Shown one piece after another: positions 34,499 through 43,579 of a stretch of 64,000 bases of DNA. The stretch is from Acidisoma cellulosilyticum (GTDB lineage Bacteria; Pseudomonadota; Alphaproteobacteria; Acetobacterales; Acetobacteraceae): positions 1 to 64,000 of the forward strand of contig NZ_JAESVA010000012.1 of assembly GCF_020621385.1 (NCBI RefSeq). Direction: 5' to 3'. The position numbers and the translations under genes were made by a program. How positions within the stretch are numbered: the stretch's first letter is position 1; the number at the start of each line of letters is the position of its first letter. Under the pieces are notes generated by a model. It saw only the letters and a list, made by a program, of their open reading frames with translations, made no database searches and was not told the DNA's origin.

Positions 34499-36370
34499 GT
34501 CCCCCGCCTTCTTCTCCCGCATCTCGTCGATCGCCTCGGCGCGGCCGGTATTGTCCCAGGCGATATCGGCATCGTCCAGCGCCGGTCCCTGACGTTCGGC
34601 CATCAGCAGCTTTTCCAGCGTCATGGCACTCTGGCGCGAGGCGAGCACGAACCCTTCCTCATCGCCGTAGAGCGGCCGCAGCTTGTGGAAGAAGCGCTTG
34701 TCCTGGCGCCGGAAGATGGACGCGGCGCGATGGGCCTGATGCGGATGCACGCCAAGCTTGATCAGCGCGGTGCGGCCGAGGGCCAGCGAGCCCTCGAAGG
34801 TCTCGCGCTCCACGTCGTCCGCGCCCTGGTCCAGCAGCTCGTACGCCGCGCGACGATCCCAGGCGCGCGCCAGGATGCGCAGCTCCGGAAAGGCATGGCG
34901 CGCGCCGGCCACCAGCTCCAGCGCCTTCTCGCGGTCGTCGATGGCGACGATCAGCAGCTTCGCCTTCTCCGCGCCGGCCGCCTGCAATAGATCGATGCGG
35001 GAGGCGTCGCCGTATTGCACGCGCTGGCCGAAGCGGCGCAGCAGCTCGATCTGGGTCGTGCTGACGTCGAGCACCGAGGTCTTGAAGCCGTTGCCGCGGA
35101 TCAGGCGGCCGGCAATCTGCCCGAAACGGCCGTAGCCCGCGATGATGACATCCGGATCGGCATCGAAACTCGGCGCCTCCGGCGTCGGGCCGTCCGTCTT
35201 CTCAGGCCGGATCATCAGCCGCTCATGCGCGATGAAGGCCAGCGGCGTGAAGACCATGGACATGGCGACGACCGCGTTGAGCAGCGCGCCGATGTGATGC
35301 GGCAGCACATGGGCGGTGACGACGAAGCCGGTCAGCACGAAGGCGAATTCGCCACCCTGGCTCAGCGAGACGCCGACCATCCGCGCGTCCGCCCGTGGCA
35401 TATGGAACAGCTGCGCCAGCCGCGTCATGGCCTCCGCCTTGATCGCCATCAGCCCGACCGTCAGCCCCAGCACGAGGAGGGGGTGATGGGCGACGAGGCC
35501 GAAATCGAGGCTGGCACCGACGGTGATGAAGAACAGGCCAAGCAGAATGCCGCGGAAAGGCTCGATATCGGCTTCCAGCTCGCGCCGGAATTCGTTCTCG
35601 GCCAGCATCACGCCCGCCAGAAAGGCGCCGAGGGCGGGGGAGACGCCGACTGCCTGCATCAGGGCCGTGACCGCAAAGACCAGCAGCAGGGCGGTCGCCG
35701 TGAAGGTTTCGCGCAGCCGGGTTTTGGCGATGAAGCGGAACAGGGGGCCGACCAGATAGCGCCCGGTGGCGATGATGATGGCGACCGCGCCCAGCACGGC
35801 CAGCCCATGCACCCAGCCGTGCAGGCCGCTGGTCTCCTCGACCGCGCCATGGGCATTGCCCAGCAGCGGCAGCAGGACCAGCAGGGGGATGACGGCCAGA
35901 TCCTGGAACAGCAGCACGCCGAAGGCGGCGGTGCCGACCGCGCCCCGGCGCAGACCCTTTTCGTCCAAGGTTTGCAGCACGATGGCGGTGGAGGACATGG
36001 CCAGCACGGCACCGCAGGCGACCGCCTGCTGCCAGGGCAGACCGAGGATCATCGCGGCGACGGCAAGACAGGCGCCGATGCCGATCAGCTGAGCGAAGCC
36101 GAGGCCGAAGATCGCCGCGCGCATCGTCCATAGCAGCGCCGGCCGCACCTCCAGCCCGATCAGGAACAGCAGGATGACGACGCCGAATTCGGCGAAGCCC
36201 ATGACATCGGCCTGATCGCCGACCAGATGCAGGGCAAAGGGGCCGATGACGGCGCCCGCGATGAGATAACCGAGGACGGAGCCAAGCCCCGCGCGCTTCG
36301 CGATGGGCACGGCGATGACGCTCGCCGCCAGATAGACCAGCGCCTGGATCAGAACGGTATTGGTATTCAT
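34496..36370 (-). CDS. kefC: Kef-type monovalent cation:proton antiporter (CPA2 family)
   Basis: 624 residues. N-terminal ~380 residues form a Na/H-exchanger-type membrane domain (GLGSVLGYLIAGAVIGPF, GVVILLFLIGLEV, SSTAIVLQTL, FQDLAVIPLL); then a cytosolic RCK/TrkA-N domain with VIIAGYGRFGQIAGRLI and DASRIDLLQAAG. Kef systems release potassium in exchange for protons and are held closed by glutathione and opened by its adducts. KefB and KefC are not separable by these motifs, so the symbol is tentative. Its ATG overlaps the stop of the ancillary oxidoreductase gene, and glutathione reductase and GST genes elsewhere in the window fit the regulation. Confidence 0.87.
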   Translation of the reverse strand: MNTNTVLIQALVYLAASVIAVPIAKRAGLGSVLGYLIAGAVIGPFALHLVGDQADVMGFAEFGVVILLFLIGLEVRPALLWTMRAAIFGLGFAQLIGIGACLAVAAMILGLPWQQAVACGAVLAMSSTAIVLQTLDEKGLRRGAVGTAAFGVLLFQDLAVIPLLVLLPLLGNAHGAVEETSGLHGWVHGLAVLGAVAIIIATGRYLVGPLFRFIAKTRLRETFTATALLLVFAVTALMQAVGVSPALGAFLAGVMLAENEFRRELEADIEPFRGILLGLFFITVGASLDFGLVAHHPLLVLGLTVGLMAIKAEAMTRLAQLFHMPRADARMVGVSLSQGGEFAFVLTGFVVTAHVLPHHIGALLNAVVAMSMVFTPLAFIAHERLMIRPEKTDGPTPEAPSFDADPDVIIAGYGRFGQIAGRLIRGNGFKTSVLDVSTTQIELLRRFGQRVQYGDASRIDLLQAAGAEKAKLLIVAIDDREKALELVAGARHAFPELRILARAWDRRAAYELLDQGADDVERETFEGSLALGRTALIKLGVHPHQAHRAASIFRRQDKRFFHKLRPLYGDEEGFVLASRQSAMTLEKLLMAERQGPALDDADIAWDNTGRAEAIDEMREKKAGD

Positions 36371-37023
36371 CGGTTGGCGGCCTCGATCAAAGCGGAAAGC
36401 CGCGCGTCATAGGCGACCGCTGCCTGGGTGCGCCCCTCGGCATTGAGGTGGATGGCGTCATGGACGATGAAGGGCTCGGCCCAGGCAAGACCGCAGAGAT
36501 GGGCAGTCGCCTCCAGCGGGCGCAGCAGCTCCGTCATGGTGAAGCGGTTCATGCCTTCCGGCTGATAGGCGTCCGGGTCGCCGCCGGTGCTGGCCGCGAC
36601 CATCAGCGTCTTGCCATGCAGCTGGGTGCCGCCACGGCCGAAGGCGAAGCCGTGCAGCAGCACGGTATCCATCCATTCCTTCAGCAGAGCGGGCGTCGCA
36701 TACCAATACATGGGGAATTGCAGCACGATCAGACGATGGGCGATGAGCTTTTTCTGCTCGGTCTCCACGTCGATCAGAAAATCCGGATAATGCCTGTAGA
36801 GGTCGTGCACCGTGACGTCCGGCCGCTCGCGCGCCACACCCAGAAGGGCGGCATTGACGCGGGACCGATGCATGGCCGGATGCGACAGCAGAACCAGGGC
36901 CGCGCGGCCGGCCGCCGCCTGGGCCGGGATGGAGCCCGTATTCTCGACCACGGCAAGCCGGCGCGGCCCTGCTTTCGCGGGGCTTTTCGTGCGGGTCAGG
37001 GTCTTGATGAAGCCAAGCGCCAC
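36367..37023 (-). CDS. NAD(P)H-dependent oxidoreductase, KefF/KefG ancillary type
   Basis: 218 residues from GTG 37023, chosen because AAGGCGG lies seven bases upstream; GTG 36951 would bring the N-terminus closer to KefG, and the frame is open to 37062. Flavodoxin-like quinone reductase fold: LVLLSHPAMHRSRVN at the start of the domain, VTVHDLYRHYPDFLIDV, PMYWYATPALLKEWMD, GGTQLHGKT. The match to KefG as I recall it is somewhat better than to KefF. Such proteins bind and activate their Kef partner. The stop overlaps the kef start (ATGA), so the two are translationally coupled. Confidence 0.84.
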   Translation of the reverse strand: MALGFIKTLTRTKSPAKAGPRRLAVVENTGSIPAQAAAGRAALVLLSHPAMHRSRVNAALLGVARERPDVTVHDLYRHYPDFLIDVETEQKKLIAHRLIVLQFPMYWYATPALLKEWMDTVLLHGFAFGRGGTQLHGKTLMVAASTGGDPDAYQPEGMNRFTMTELLRPLEATAHLCGLAWAEPFIVHDAIHLNAEGRTQAAVAYDARLSALIEAANR

Positions 37024-37111
37024 GGGCAGCCGCCTTATTCTCTGGAATGGTCCATGTAACAATCCGTCACAGTGACGGCGATAGAGGATTGAGGGAAAGC
37101 TTTACGAGCCG

Positions 37112-37690
37112 TCAGACGTAGAGAAGGATCAGAAATCCGCCGATGACGCCGACGGCCAGCAGGCTGGTCACCAGCATCAGCCGCTTTTCGATGAAATCGC
37201 GGGCGGCCTCGCCAAAAATCCGCATGATCGCACCGACCAGGAAGAAGCGGCCGCCCCGGGTGATCAGGCTGGCGCCCATGAACTCCCAGAAATTAAACTT
37301 CGCGGCACCCGCCGCGATGGTCACGATCTTGTAGGGGATCGGTGTCAGACCCTTGATCAGGATCACATACAGGCCGTAGCGGGCGAACTTGTCCTGAAAG
37401 GTCTGGAAGGCGTGCTCCATGTGATAAAGATGAATGATCGGCTGCGCCAGCCGATCGAACAGGGCGAAGCCGATCAGATAGCCCAGGGCGCCGCCGGCGA
37501 CGCTCGCGGTGGTGCAGATGAGGGCGTAAAGCCAAACCCGGCGCGGCCTTGCCAGGCCCATGGCGATCAGCAGCGGATCGGGCGGGATTGGAAAAAAGCT
37601 CGCCTCGGCGAAGGCGACGGCTGCCAGGAACCAGGCCGCGTGGCGGTGGCCCGCCAGGGCGATCACCCGGTCATACAGGCGCTTGAGCAT
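37112..37690 (-). CDS. YqaA/DedA family membrane protein
   Basis: 192 residues from ATG 37690; an ATG at 37705 would add five residues, and longer open frames upstream are noise. About four to five hydrophobic segments. Family pattern: FFPIPPDPLLIAMG near residue 38 and FARYGLYVILIKGLTPIPYKIVTIAAG in the second half, with GGRFFLVGAIMRIFG, as in the SNARE-associated/VTT-domain proteins of the YqaA group, lacking an N-terminal extension. Members are implicated in membrane lipid translocation and envelope homeostasis, but the exact role is unknown. Divergent from the exported hypothetical gene at 37801. Confidence 0.88.
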   Translation of the reverse strand: MLKRLYDRVIALAGHRHAAWFLAAVAFAEASFFPIPPDPLLIAMGLARPRRVWLYALICTTASVAGGALGYLIGFALFDRLAQPIIHLYHMEHAFQTFQDKFARYGLYVILIKGLTPIPYKIVTIAAGAAKFNFWEFMGASLITRGGRFFLVGAIMRIFGEAARDFIEKRLMLVTSLLAVGVIGGFLILLYV

Positions 37691-37800
37691 TGAAGCACAT
37701 TCCATCCTCGGTGAGTTTGGGGACTTGCCATGGTCGCGGCGGCCCTTCAATGGATCCCTTTGATTGTGGTTTGTCGCGAGAAACGTCTGTGAGGATTGCA

Positions 37801-38274
37801 ATGCCGCTGAAGTCCCTGCGCCCTGTCCTGACCGCCCTGGTGGCGGGCGTTCTTCTGGCGCAAGCCGTCCCTGTCCGCCCGGCCGCCGCACAAGGCGCGC
37901 CGCCGCATGCCTGGCTTTTCGGCATGTGGGCTGGCGGCATCTTTCCGGCCTCCGCCAAGATGAGTCCGGCGGAATGCGAAAAACAGGCAACCTTCGTGGT
38001 GACCCAGGATGAGGTCATCCACAGCACGCTGACCCACCAGACCGCGATCGAGAATCTGATCGCGAGCGTCCGTGGCACGCCGAACGGCACCGTTTTCCTG
38101 CTCGCGCCGAGCAATACCAAGCCGGACGACATCGGCGGCGTGGCGGATGATATCGGTTTCGGCTGCCCGGAGGACAATGTGCTCCGCGTCGTGCGCGTCG
38201 GGCCGAACCAGATCGCTTTCCCGGACTGCAAAGGCTTCCCGAGCCCGCTCGTGCGCTGCCCGCAACCCGGCTGA
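37801..38274 (+). CDS. Exported protein of unknown function (157 aa, four cysteines)
   Basis: From ATG 37801, with GAGGAT a few bases upstream. Residues 1-31 look like a Sec signal peptide (basic MPLKSLR, hydrophobic core, then RPAAAQGA). The mature ~125-residue protein contains four Cys residues (in AECEKQ, GFGCPEDN, PDCKGF, VRCPQPG), compatible with two disulfides in the periplasm. I do not recognise a family. An SDR gene follows 34 bp downstream on the same strand. Confidence 0.72.
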   Translation: MPLKSLRPVLTALVAGVLLAQAVPVRPAAAQGAPPHAWLFGMWAGGIFPASAKMSPAECEKQATFVVTQDEVIHSTLTHQTAIENLIASVRGTPNGTVFLLAPSNTKPDDIGGVADDIGFGCPEDNVLRVVRVGPNQIAFPDCKGFPSPLVRCPQPG

Positions 38275-38307
38275 TCCGGCGATGCGCCGGGCGAGGAAAG
38301 GCAGACC

Positions 38308-39282
38308 ATGCCCCGACAGACCCTGCCCAGAAAGACCCTGCCCGGAAAGACCTTGGCTGATGCGCCTGTCGTCATCATCACCGGCGGCTCCTCCGGCATC
38401 GGTCGCTGCACGGCCGGCGTTTTCGCGCGCGGCGGCTGGCGCGTCGGGCTGATCGCGCGCGGGCCAGCGGGTCTGGCGGCGGCGGCCGAGGATGTGCGGG
38501 CGGTGGGCGGCATGGTCGTGGTCGCGGTCGCGGATGTCACCGATAGCGCGGCCCTGACCAAGGCGGCTGGCCAGATCGAAGCCACACTGGGCCCCGTCAC
38601 GGCCTGGGTCAACGCCGCCGGCAACGGCGTCTACGGCCGTTTCAGCGACGTGCCGGAGGCGGAGTTCCGTCAGGTGACGGAGGTGACCTATCTCGGCACC
38701 GTCAACGGCACCCGCGCGGCGCTGTCGCTCATGCGCCCGCGCAACCGCGGCAATATCGTCAATGTCTGTTCCGGCGTCGTCTTTCACGGCCTGCCGCTGA
38801 TGACCTCCTATTCCGGCGCCAAGGCCGCCGTGCGGGCCTTCGGCCAGGCGCTGCGGATCGAGCTTTTGTTCGAGAAAAGCCGCATCCGCGTTTCGACGGT
38901 TTTTCCGCCTGCGGTGAACACGCCCTTCTTTGCCCATGCCATCAGTCATATGGGCTGGTCGGCAAGGCCGGTCCCGCCGGTCTATCAGCCCGATGTCATT
39001 GCGCGGGGCATCTATCTTGCGGCCCGCACGGGACAGCCGGAGATGACGATCAGCGGCACGGTCGCCTGTTTCGCGCTGCTCAGCCGCCTCGCGCCCGTCT
39101 GGACCGGCGCCGTCATCCGGCGTCTGGGTGTCGACGGGCAGCGCGCGGCGGACGCGGCCGGCGATGACGCGGTCCCCACGGTGTTCAAGCCCTCGGACCG
39201 GCCGTCCCGAGTCCATGGCGTCTTCGGCGCGCATGCCCGGCGCTGGAGCCTGCAGATGACACTGCGACGGCTGTTTGGGTAG
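38308..39282 (+). CDS. Short-chain dehydrogenase/reductase with repetitive N-terminus
   Basis: 324 residues. NAD(P)-binding TGGSSGIG at ~25-32, NAAG equivalent in NAAGNGVYG, catalytic Ser in VCSGVVF and the YSGAK (Tyr-x3-Lys) pair, so the active site is complete. The first 16 codons are a degenerate tandem repeat (Thr-Leu-Pro-x-Lys, three times), giving a basic unstructured leader. The C-terminal ~60 residues extend beyond a classical SDR and look helical. Substrate unknown. Preceded on the same strand by the exported hypothetical gene. Confidence 0.88.
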   Translation: MPRQTLPRKTLPGKTLADAPVVIITGGSSGIGRCTAGVFARGGWRVGLIARGPAGLAAAAEDVRAVGGMVVVAVADVTDSAALTKAAGQIEATLGPVTAWVNAAGNGVYGRFSDVPEAEFRQVTEVTYLGTVNGTRAALSLMRPRNRGNIVNVCSGVVFHGLPLMTSYSGAKAAVRAFGQALRIELLFEKSRIRVSTVFPPAVNTPFFAHAISHMGWSARPVPPVYQPDVIARGIYLAARTGQPEMTISGTVACFALLSRLAPVWTGAVIRRLGVDGQRAADAAGDDAVPTVFKPSDRPSRVHGVFGAHARRWSLQMTLRRLFG

Positions 39283-39293
39283 TCGTCGGTTTC

Positions 39294-39330
39294 GTCGTCA
39301 TCCGCGTGCTTGTCACGCGGACCTACCCTA
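39294..39330. repeat. Palindromic element G, left half only
   Basis: Left arm CCGCGTG-CTTGT-CACGCGG followed by ACCTACCC, then unrelated sequence; the right half is absent. The left arm is identical to that of element D. It lies in the 64-bp gap between two convergent SDR genes. Confidence 0.8.
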
Positions 39331-39346
39331 TTCCGCCCGCGAAACC

Positions 39347-40183
39347 CTAAAGCAACCGGCCCACAGCCGCCTCGACCCGCGCCACAAGCGCAGGGTCGCG
39401 CACGCGCGCATTTGGCCTCGCCGCCCGTCGCCGCTTCAGATAAAGGCCGGTTTGTCCGGCAAGTTCGGGTGAGAGGCAGGCATAAAGCGGCGTATCCGCG
39501 CCCTGTTCTGCCGTCAGCGCGAAACGCCCCAGCAGCCGCCAGGCGAATTCGTCGATCCCGCCATGGCGAACGATATTCGTCGCGACCAGACCGGGATGCA
39601 CGACATTGACCGTGATGCCGGCGGGCTTCAGCCGCTCGGCCAGCAAACCGCTCATCATCAGCAGCGCCAGCTTGGACCGCGCATAGGCACGGGTCATCCG
39701 CCAGCCTTGCCGCAACTCCAGATCATCCGGGTCGATCCGCGCGCGGTCCGCGGAGGACGACCCCACCATGACGATGCGTGCCGGTGCCACCATCGCCGGC
39801 AGCAGCGCCTCGGTCAGTGCGAGGGGCGACAGAAGATTCGTCGCCAGCGTCTTCTCGCGCCCTTCCGGCGTCACCTGCCGGTCATGGCTCAGAAGCCCCG
39901 CATTATTCACCAGAAGATCGATCTTCGGGTGCCGCGACAGAATGGATGCCGCCGCCGCCCGGGTGTCCTTCAGCGAAGACAGATCGGCGCGGACGATGTC
40001 GATCGCGGCACCGGGCACGGCCGCCGCGATCCAGCGATGCGTTTTGTCCGCCCGCATCTCGTCCCGCGCGATCAGCGTCAGGCCGTAGCCGGCCTGGGCC
40101 AGGCCACGTGCGATCCAGCGCCCGATCCCGCTGGTGGCCCCGGTGACGACGGCATGCGGCTGCGTCGTCGTCACCGGGCTCAT
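39347..40183 (-). CDS. Short-chain dehydrogenase/reductase
   Basis: 278 residues from ATG 40183 with AAGGGA upstream; an in-frame extension to 40237 lies inside argF and is rejected. VTGATSGIGRWIA at ~13-25 (NADP-binding), LVNNAGLLSHD, MVGSSSADR, YARSKLALLMM (Tyr-x3-Lys) and NVVHPGLVATNIVRHGG. The pattern resembles retinol dehydrogenase/WW-domain oxidoreductase-type SDRs. It starts 4 bp beyond the argF stop, so it is the last gene of an argD-argF-SDR unit. Function not known. Confidence 0.88.
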   Translation of the reverse strand: MSPVTTTQPHAVVTGATSGIGRWIARGLAQAGYGLTLIARDEMRADKTHRWIAAAVPGAAIDIVRADLSSLKDTRAAAASILSRHPKIDLLVNNAGLLSHDRQVTPEGREKTLATNLLSPLALTEALLPAMVAPARIVMVGSSSADRARIDPDDLELRQGWRMTRAYARSKLALLMMSGLLAERLKPAGITVNVVHPGLVATNIVRHGGIDEFAWRLLGRFALTAEQGADTPLYACLSPELAGQTGLYLKRRRAARPNARVRDPALVARVEAAVGRLL

Positions 40184-40187
40184 TCCC

Positions 40188-41153
40188 TTATTGCCCGTCG
40201 GTCTCGAAAACCCAGGCGAGCACGCCCTTCTGGGCATGAAGGCGGTTTTCCGCCTCCTGAAACACGACCGATTGCGGCCCGTCGATGACCGCCGCCTCCA
40301 CCTCCTCGCCGCGATGGGCGGGCAGGCAATGCATGAACAGCGCGTCGGGCGCGGCTTCGGCCATCAGCTTGGTCGTCACCTGATAGGGGGCGAGCATATT
40401 GTGGCGGCTCTCGCCCTCGGGGTCGGACATGCTGACCCAGGTATCGGTAATGACGCAGCGCGTGCCGCGCACAGCCTCACGCGGATCGCGCAGGACCTCG
40501 ACTTTCGCTCCCTCGGCCTTCGCCCAGGCCAGGATCGCGGCCGGCGGCTGCAATTCGGCCGGGCAGGCCAGGCGCAGCGTGAAATCGAAGCGCGCCGCCG
40601 CTTCGATCCAGCTGCGCGCAACATTATTGCCGTCACCGACCCAGGCGATGGTCTGCCCGGTGATCGGCCCGCGCAACTCCTCGAAGGTCAGGATATCGGC
40701 CATGATCTGGCAAGGGTGAGATGCCTCGGTCAGCCCGTTGATCACCGGCACGGTCGCATATTGCGCCAGTTCATGCAGGTTCGCGGCCCGGTCCGTGCGC
40801 AGCATGATGGCATCGACATAGCGGGAGAGGACGCGCGCCGTGTCGGCGATGCTCTCGCCACGGCCGAGCTGCATTTCCTGCGCCGACAGCACCACCGGGT
40901 TGCCGCCCATTTCGCGGATCCCGACTTCGAAGCTGACGCGCGTGCGCGTGCTCGGCTTGCTGAAGATCAGCGCGACCGACTTGCCGGTCAACGGGCGGGC
41001 ATGGTCGCGGCGATGCGCCTTGCAGACCTCGGCGGTGGTCAGGATATCGCGCAGCACCGCCGCGTCCAGATCGCGGATATCCAGGAAATGGCGCGGGCTC
41101 TTTGCGTCAGCGGCCACAGACACCTCGTTCAAATCCCCACTCACGTCCTTCAC
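40188..41153 (-). CDS. argF: Ornithine carbamoyltransferase
   Basis: 321 residues from GTG 41153, which overlaps the argD stop as GTGA; GTG 41123 is another possible start. The longer open frame to 41651 overlaps argD and is spurious. Catalyses citrulline formation from ornithine and carbamoyl phosphate. Seen: the carbamoyl-phosphate motif STRTR in [14 protein letters not shown] at ~64-77, [10 protein letters not shown] in mid-protein, and [11 protein letters not shown] with the ornithine-side Cys near the C-terminus. With argD it forms a compact arginine biosynthesis unit. Confidence 0.95.
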   Translation of the reverse strand: MKDVSGDLNEVSVAADAKSPRHFLDIRDLDAAVLRDILTTAEVCKAHRRDHARPLTGKSVALIFSKPSTRTRVSFEVGIREMGGNPVVLSAQEMQLGRGESIADTARVLSRYVDAIMLRTDRAANLHELAQYATVPVINGLTEASHPCQIMADILTFEELRGPITGQTIAWVGDGNNVARSWIEAAARFDFTLRLACPAELQPPAAILAWAKAEGAKVEVLRDPREAVRGTRCVITDTWVSMSDPEGESRHNMLAPYQVTTKLMAEAAPDALFMHCLPAHRGEEVEAAVIDGPQSVVFQEAENRLHAQKGVLAWVFETDGQ

Positions 41154-42340
41154 TGCGCGGCAACCTTCGCCTCGGTCATGTCCTGCACGGCCAGCCGCAG
41201 CAGGCGGACCGCTTCTTGGCAATCCTCGGGGGTGATCACCAGCGGCGGCACCATGCGCAGCACATTGTCGCCGGCCGCGACCACCATCAAGCCGCGCGCC
41301 AGGCAGGCGGCCTGCAAAGCGCCGTTCGGCACGCCGAGCTTGAGGCCGATCAGCAACCCGCGTCCACGAATATCCTGGATCACATGCGGGAATGCCTCGG
41401 CCAGTTTCGCCAATTCGCCGCGCAACAGGTCGCTGCGGGCGGTCACCTGGTCCAGAAAGCCGGGCGCGAGCAGCACATCCAGCACTGCATTGCCGGCAGC
41501 GGCGGCCAGCGGATTGCCGCCGAAGGTCGTGCCATGGGTGCCGGGTTTCATGTTCTGCGCCACCGCCGCCGTCGCCACCACGGCGCCGATGGGGAAGCCG
41601 CCGCCCAGACCCTTGGCCAGGGACATGACGTCCGGCACCACGTCCGACCATTCATAGGCGAACAGCTTGCCGGTGCGGCCCATGCCGGTCTGGATTTCGT
41701 CCAGGCCGAGCAGCAGGCCGAATTCGTCGCAGGCCGCGCGCAGACCCGGCAGGAAGTCGTCATTGGCCGAGCGGATGCCGCCCTCGCCCTGGATCGGCTC
41801 CATCATGATGCCGGCGGTCTCACCGGTAATGGCAGCGCGTAGCGCGTTCAGATTGTTGAACGGGACATGGTCGAACCCGTCCACCGCCGGGCCGAAACCC
41901 TTGATGTAATTCGGGTTTCCGGTGGCCGAGATCATCGCCAGCGTGCGGCCATGAAAGGCGCCGTCGAAGCAGATGATGCGCCAGCGCTCGGGATGGCCGT
42001 TCTCCGCATGGTATTTGCGGATCATCTTGACCATGCCCTCATTCGCTTCCGCACCGGAATTGCAGAAGAAGGCGCTGTCGCCGAAGCTGTTCTCGACCAG
42101 ACGCTCCGCCAGCTTTTCCGCCTGCGGCACGCGATACAGGTTGGAGACGTGCATGACCTTTGCCGCTTGCTCGGCGATCGCCTGCGTCAGATGCGGATGG
42201 CCGTGGCCCAGGGAGGAACTGGCAATGCCGCCCCCGAAATCCAGGAATCGTCGGCCGTCCGTCGAATACAGCCATGCGCCTTCGCCCCGTTCAAAAGCGA
42301 GGTCGGCGCGGTTGTAGTTCGGCATAAGGGCGGAGATCAT
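41150..42340 (-). CDS. argD: Acetylornithine aminotransferase
   Basis: 396 residues from ATG 42340. Class III PLP-dependent aminotransferase that makes N-acetylornithine (and may serve succinyldiaminopimelate). [20 protein letters not shown] near residue 92, [19 protein letters not shown] at ~213, the PLP lysine (Lys243) in [14 protein letters not shown], and [13 protein letters not shown]. Normal length. The stop overlaps the argF start by 4 nt. Confidence 0.95.
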   Translation of the reverse strand: MISALMPNYNRADLAFERGEGAWLYSTDGRRFLDFGGGIASSSLGHGHPHLTQAIAEQAAKVMHVSNLYRVPQAEKLAERLVENSFGDSAFFCNSGAEANEGMVKMIRKYHAENGHPERWRIICFDGAFHGRTLAMISATGNPNYIKGFGPAVDGFDHVPFNNLNALRAAITGETAGIMMEPIQGEGGIRSANDDFLPGLRAACDEFGLLLGLDEIQTGMGRTGKLFAYEWSDVVPDVMSLAKGLGGGFPIGAVVATAAVAQNMKPGTHGTTFGGNPLAAAAGNAVLDVLLAPGFLDQVTARSDLLRGELAKLAEAFPHVIQDIRGRGLLIGLKLGVPNGALQAACLARGLMVVAAGDNVLRMVPPLVITPEDCQEAVRLLRLAVQDMTEAKVAAQ

Positions 42341-42423
42341 GCTGGCCTTCCAGTCAAGGAAAGCAGAGATGTATGAAAACTCTGGCCGGTCGCGTCAATG
42401 AATGAGGACAAAGCATCACACAG

Positions 42424-43023
42424 ATGACGCAGGTAAAAACAGCAAACCTCGATGCGGCCAGCCTGCGTGAGGCTGCCTTGGCCTATACCGCCCGGTACGG
42501 CGGCACGGCCGCAGCGCTGGCCCGCGCGCTCGATCGGCGTATCCGCCGCTGGGCTGACGCGCGGCTTTCCGTCGAAAATGCCGACCGCGAGGGGATCAAC
42601 GCCCAGGCCGCCATTCTCCGTCAGCAGGCGGCCAAGCTGGTCGCTGGACTGGCCGCGTCGGGGGCTGTCAACGATCAGGCTTTCGCGGAAGGCCGCGCCC
42701 GGCGGCTGCGCCGGGCCGGGCGGTCGCGCCGCGCCGTGCTGGCGCATCTGGCGGCCAAGGGTGTGGATGCTGCGCAGGCCGGGGCTGCGGTGCCCGAGGA
42801 TGACGCGGCCGAACTTGCGGCGGCACTCGCTTTCGCGCGTCGCCGCCGCATCGGGCCATTTTCGGCGACGGACGAGGATCTGCCGCCGGATGAACAGAAT
42901 CGCGTGCTGGCTGCCTTCGGCCGCGCCGGGTTCAGCGGCGCCACTGCCCGCCGCATCTTGAGCTATGAGCGGGACGAGGCGGAAGACCTGCTGCTCGCGC
43001 AGCGGCAGGCAAGCGGTGGGTGA
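42424..43023 (+). CDS. recX: Regulatory protein RecX
   Basis: 199 residues, helical, with repeated three-helix units: AALAYTARYGGTAAALARAL, then VNDQAFAEGRARRLRRAGRS (the signature INDxxYA-like element), then AVLAHLAAKGVDA and, at the end, FGRAGFSGATARRILSY. RecX binds RecA filaments and restrains recombinase activity. recA is not in the window. Divergent from argD (83 bp between starts). Confidence 0.84.
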   Translation: MTQVKTANLDAASLREAALAYTARYGGTAAALARALDRRIRRWADARLSVENADREGINAQAAILRQQAAKLVAGLAASGAVNDQAFAEGRARRLRRAGRSRRAVLAHLAAKGVDAAQAGAAVPEDDAAELAAALAFARRRRIGPFSATDEDLPPDEQNRVLAAFGRAGFSGATARRILSYERDEAEDLLLAQRQASGG

Positions 43024-43579
43024 AGCATAACAACCGTCACGCGGCTGCCAGTGTCGTCGCGGGCATGGCGTTGTTTGGTCATGGAACCGGCTGTCGCCGG
43101 TATCGGCTTCGCGGCATCCTGTCGCGAATGGAGTATTGATCAGGGGTCGCGTATTTTCGCGGCTTGATTCTGCAATGATCGGGGCCCCCGAGTGGTATTA
43201 TTGTTAAAAATAAAAAGTCTTTTTTTATTGATGTGACAAAATTATCAACAAAAATACCTTTATAAAAATTTAACCGCCATGGGGTGGTTTCGAAAATAGG
43301 GTCTTCTTGTTAACGAAATATTTGTCTGTGCGGGTAAGAAAATTCGAGAATTAGTTGTTTAGGCAACGGGCGCCTGATCGCGGATGCCGCGCCTGGATGC
43401 CGCCGCCCTATGAGACGCTGGCGGAAGACCCCGGCACCGCCATGGGCGCTGTCTTTGATGTCCGCAGGCTGCCGCCGGACCTGTGCCGAAACCCTGAACG
43501 CTGGGCAGGCTCGATGCGAATTTCCGAATCAAATTGACCGCACTAGGCGCGGCCTATCCCCTTTGCTAAAGCATGGGCT
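43024..43579. other. Long intergenic region with AT-rich core
   Basis: 556 bp between recX and an AraC-type gene. About 43190-43350 is strikingly AT-rich and includes a perfect A/T-only inverted repeat AATAAAAA (43209-43216) / TTTTTATT (43222-43229). From 43355 to 43560 the composition returns to coding-like GC; a 60-codon frame there (43355-43537) shows coding-like third positions (LAEDPGTAMGAVFDVRR) but no recognised homology, so it may be a gene remnant. No tRNA, repeat element or strong promoter could be supported. Confidence 0.45.

Noticed and set aside
43355-43537. 60-codon open frame after the AT-rich island
   Set aside because: There is no ribosome-binding site and no recognised homology. 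It is kept only as a possible remnant in the intergenic entry.
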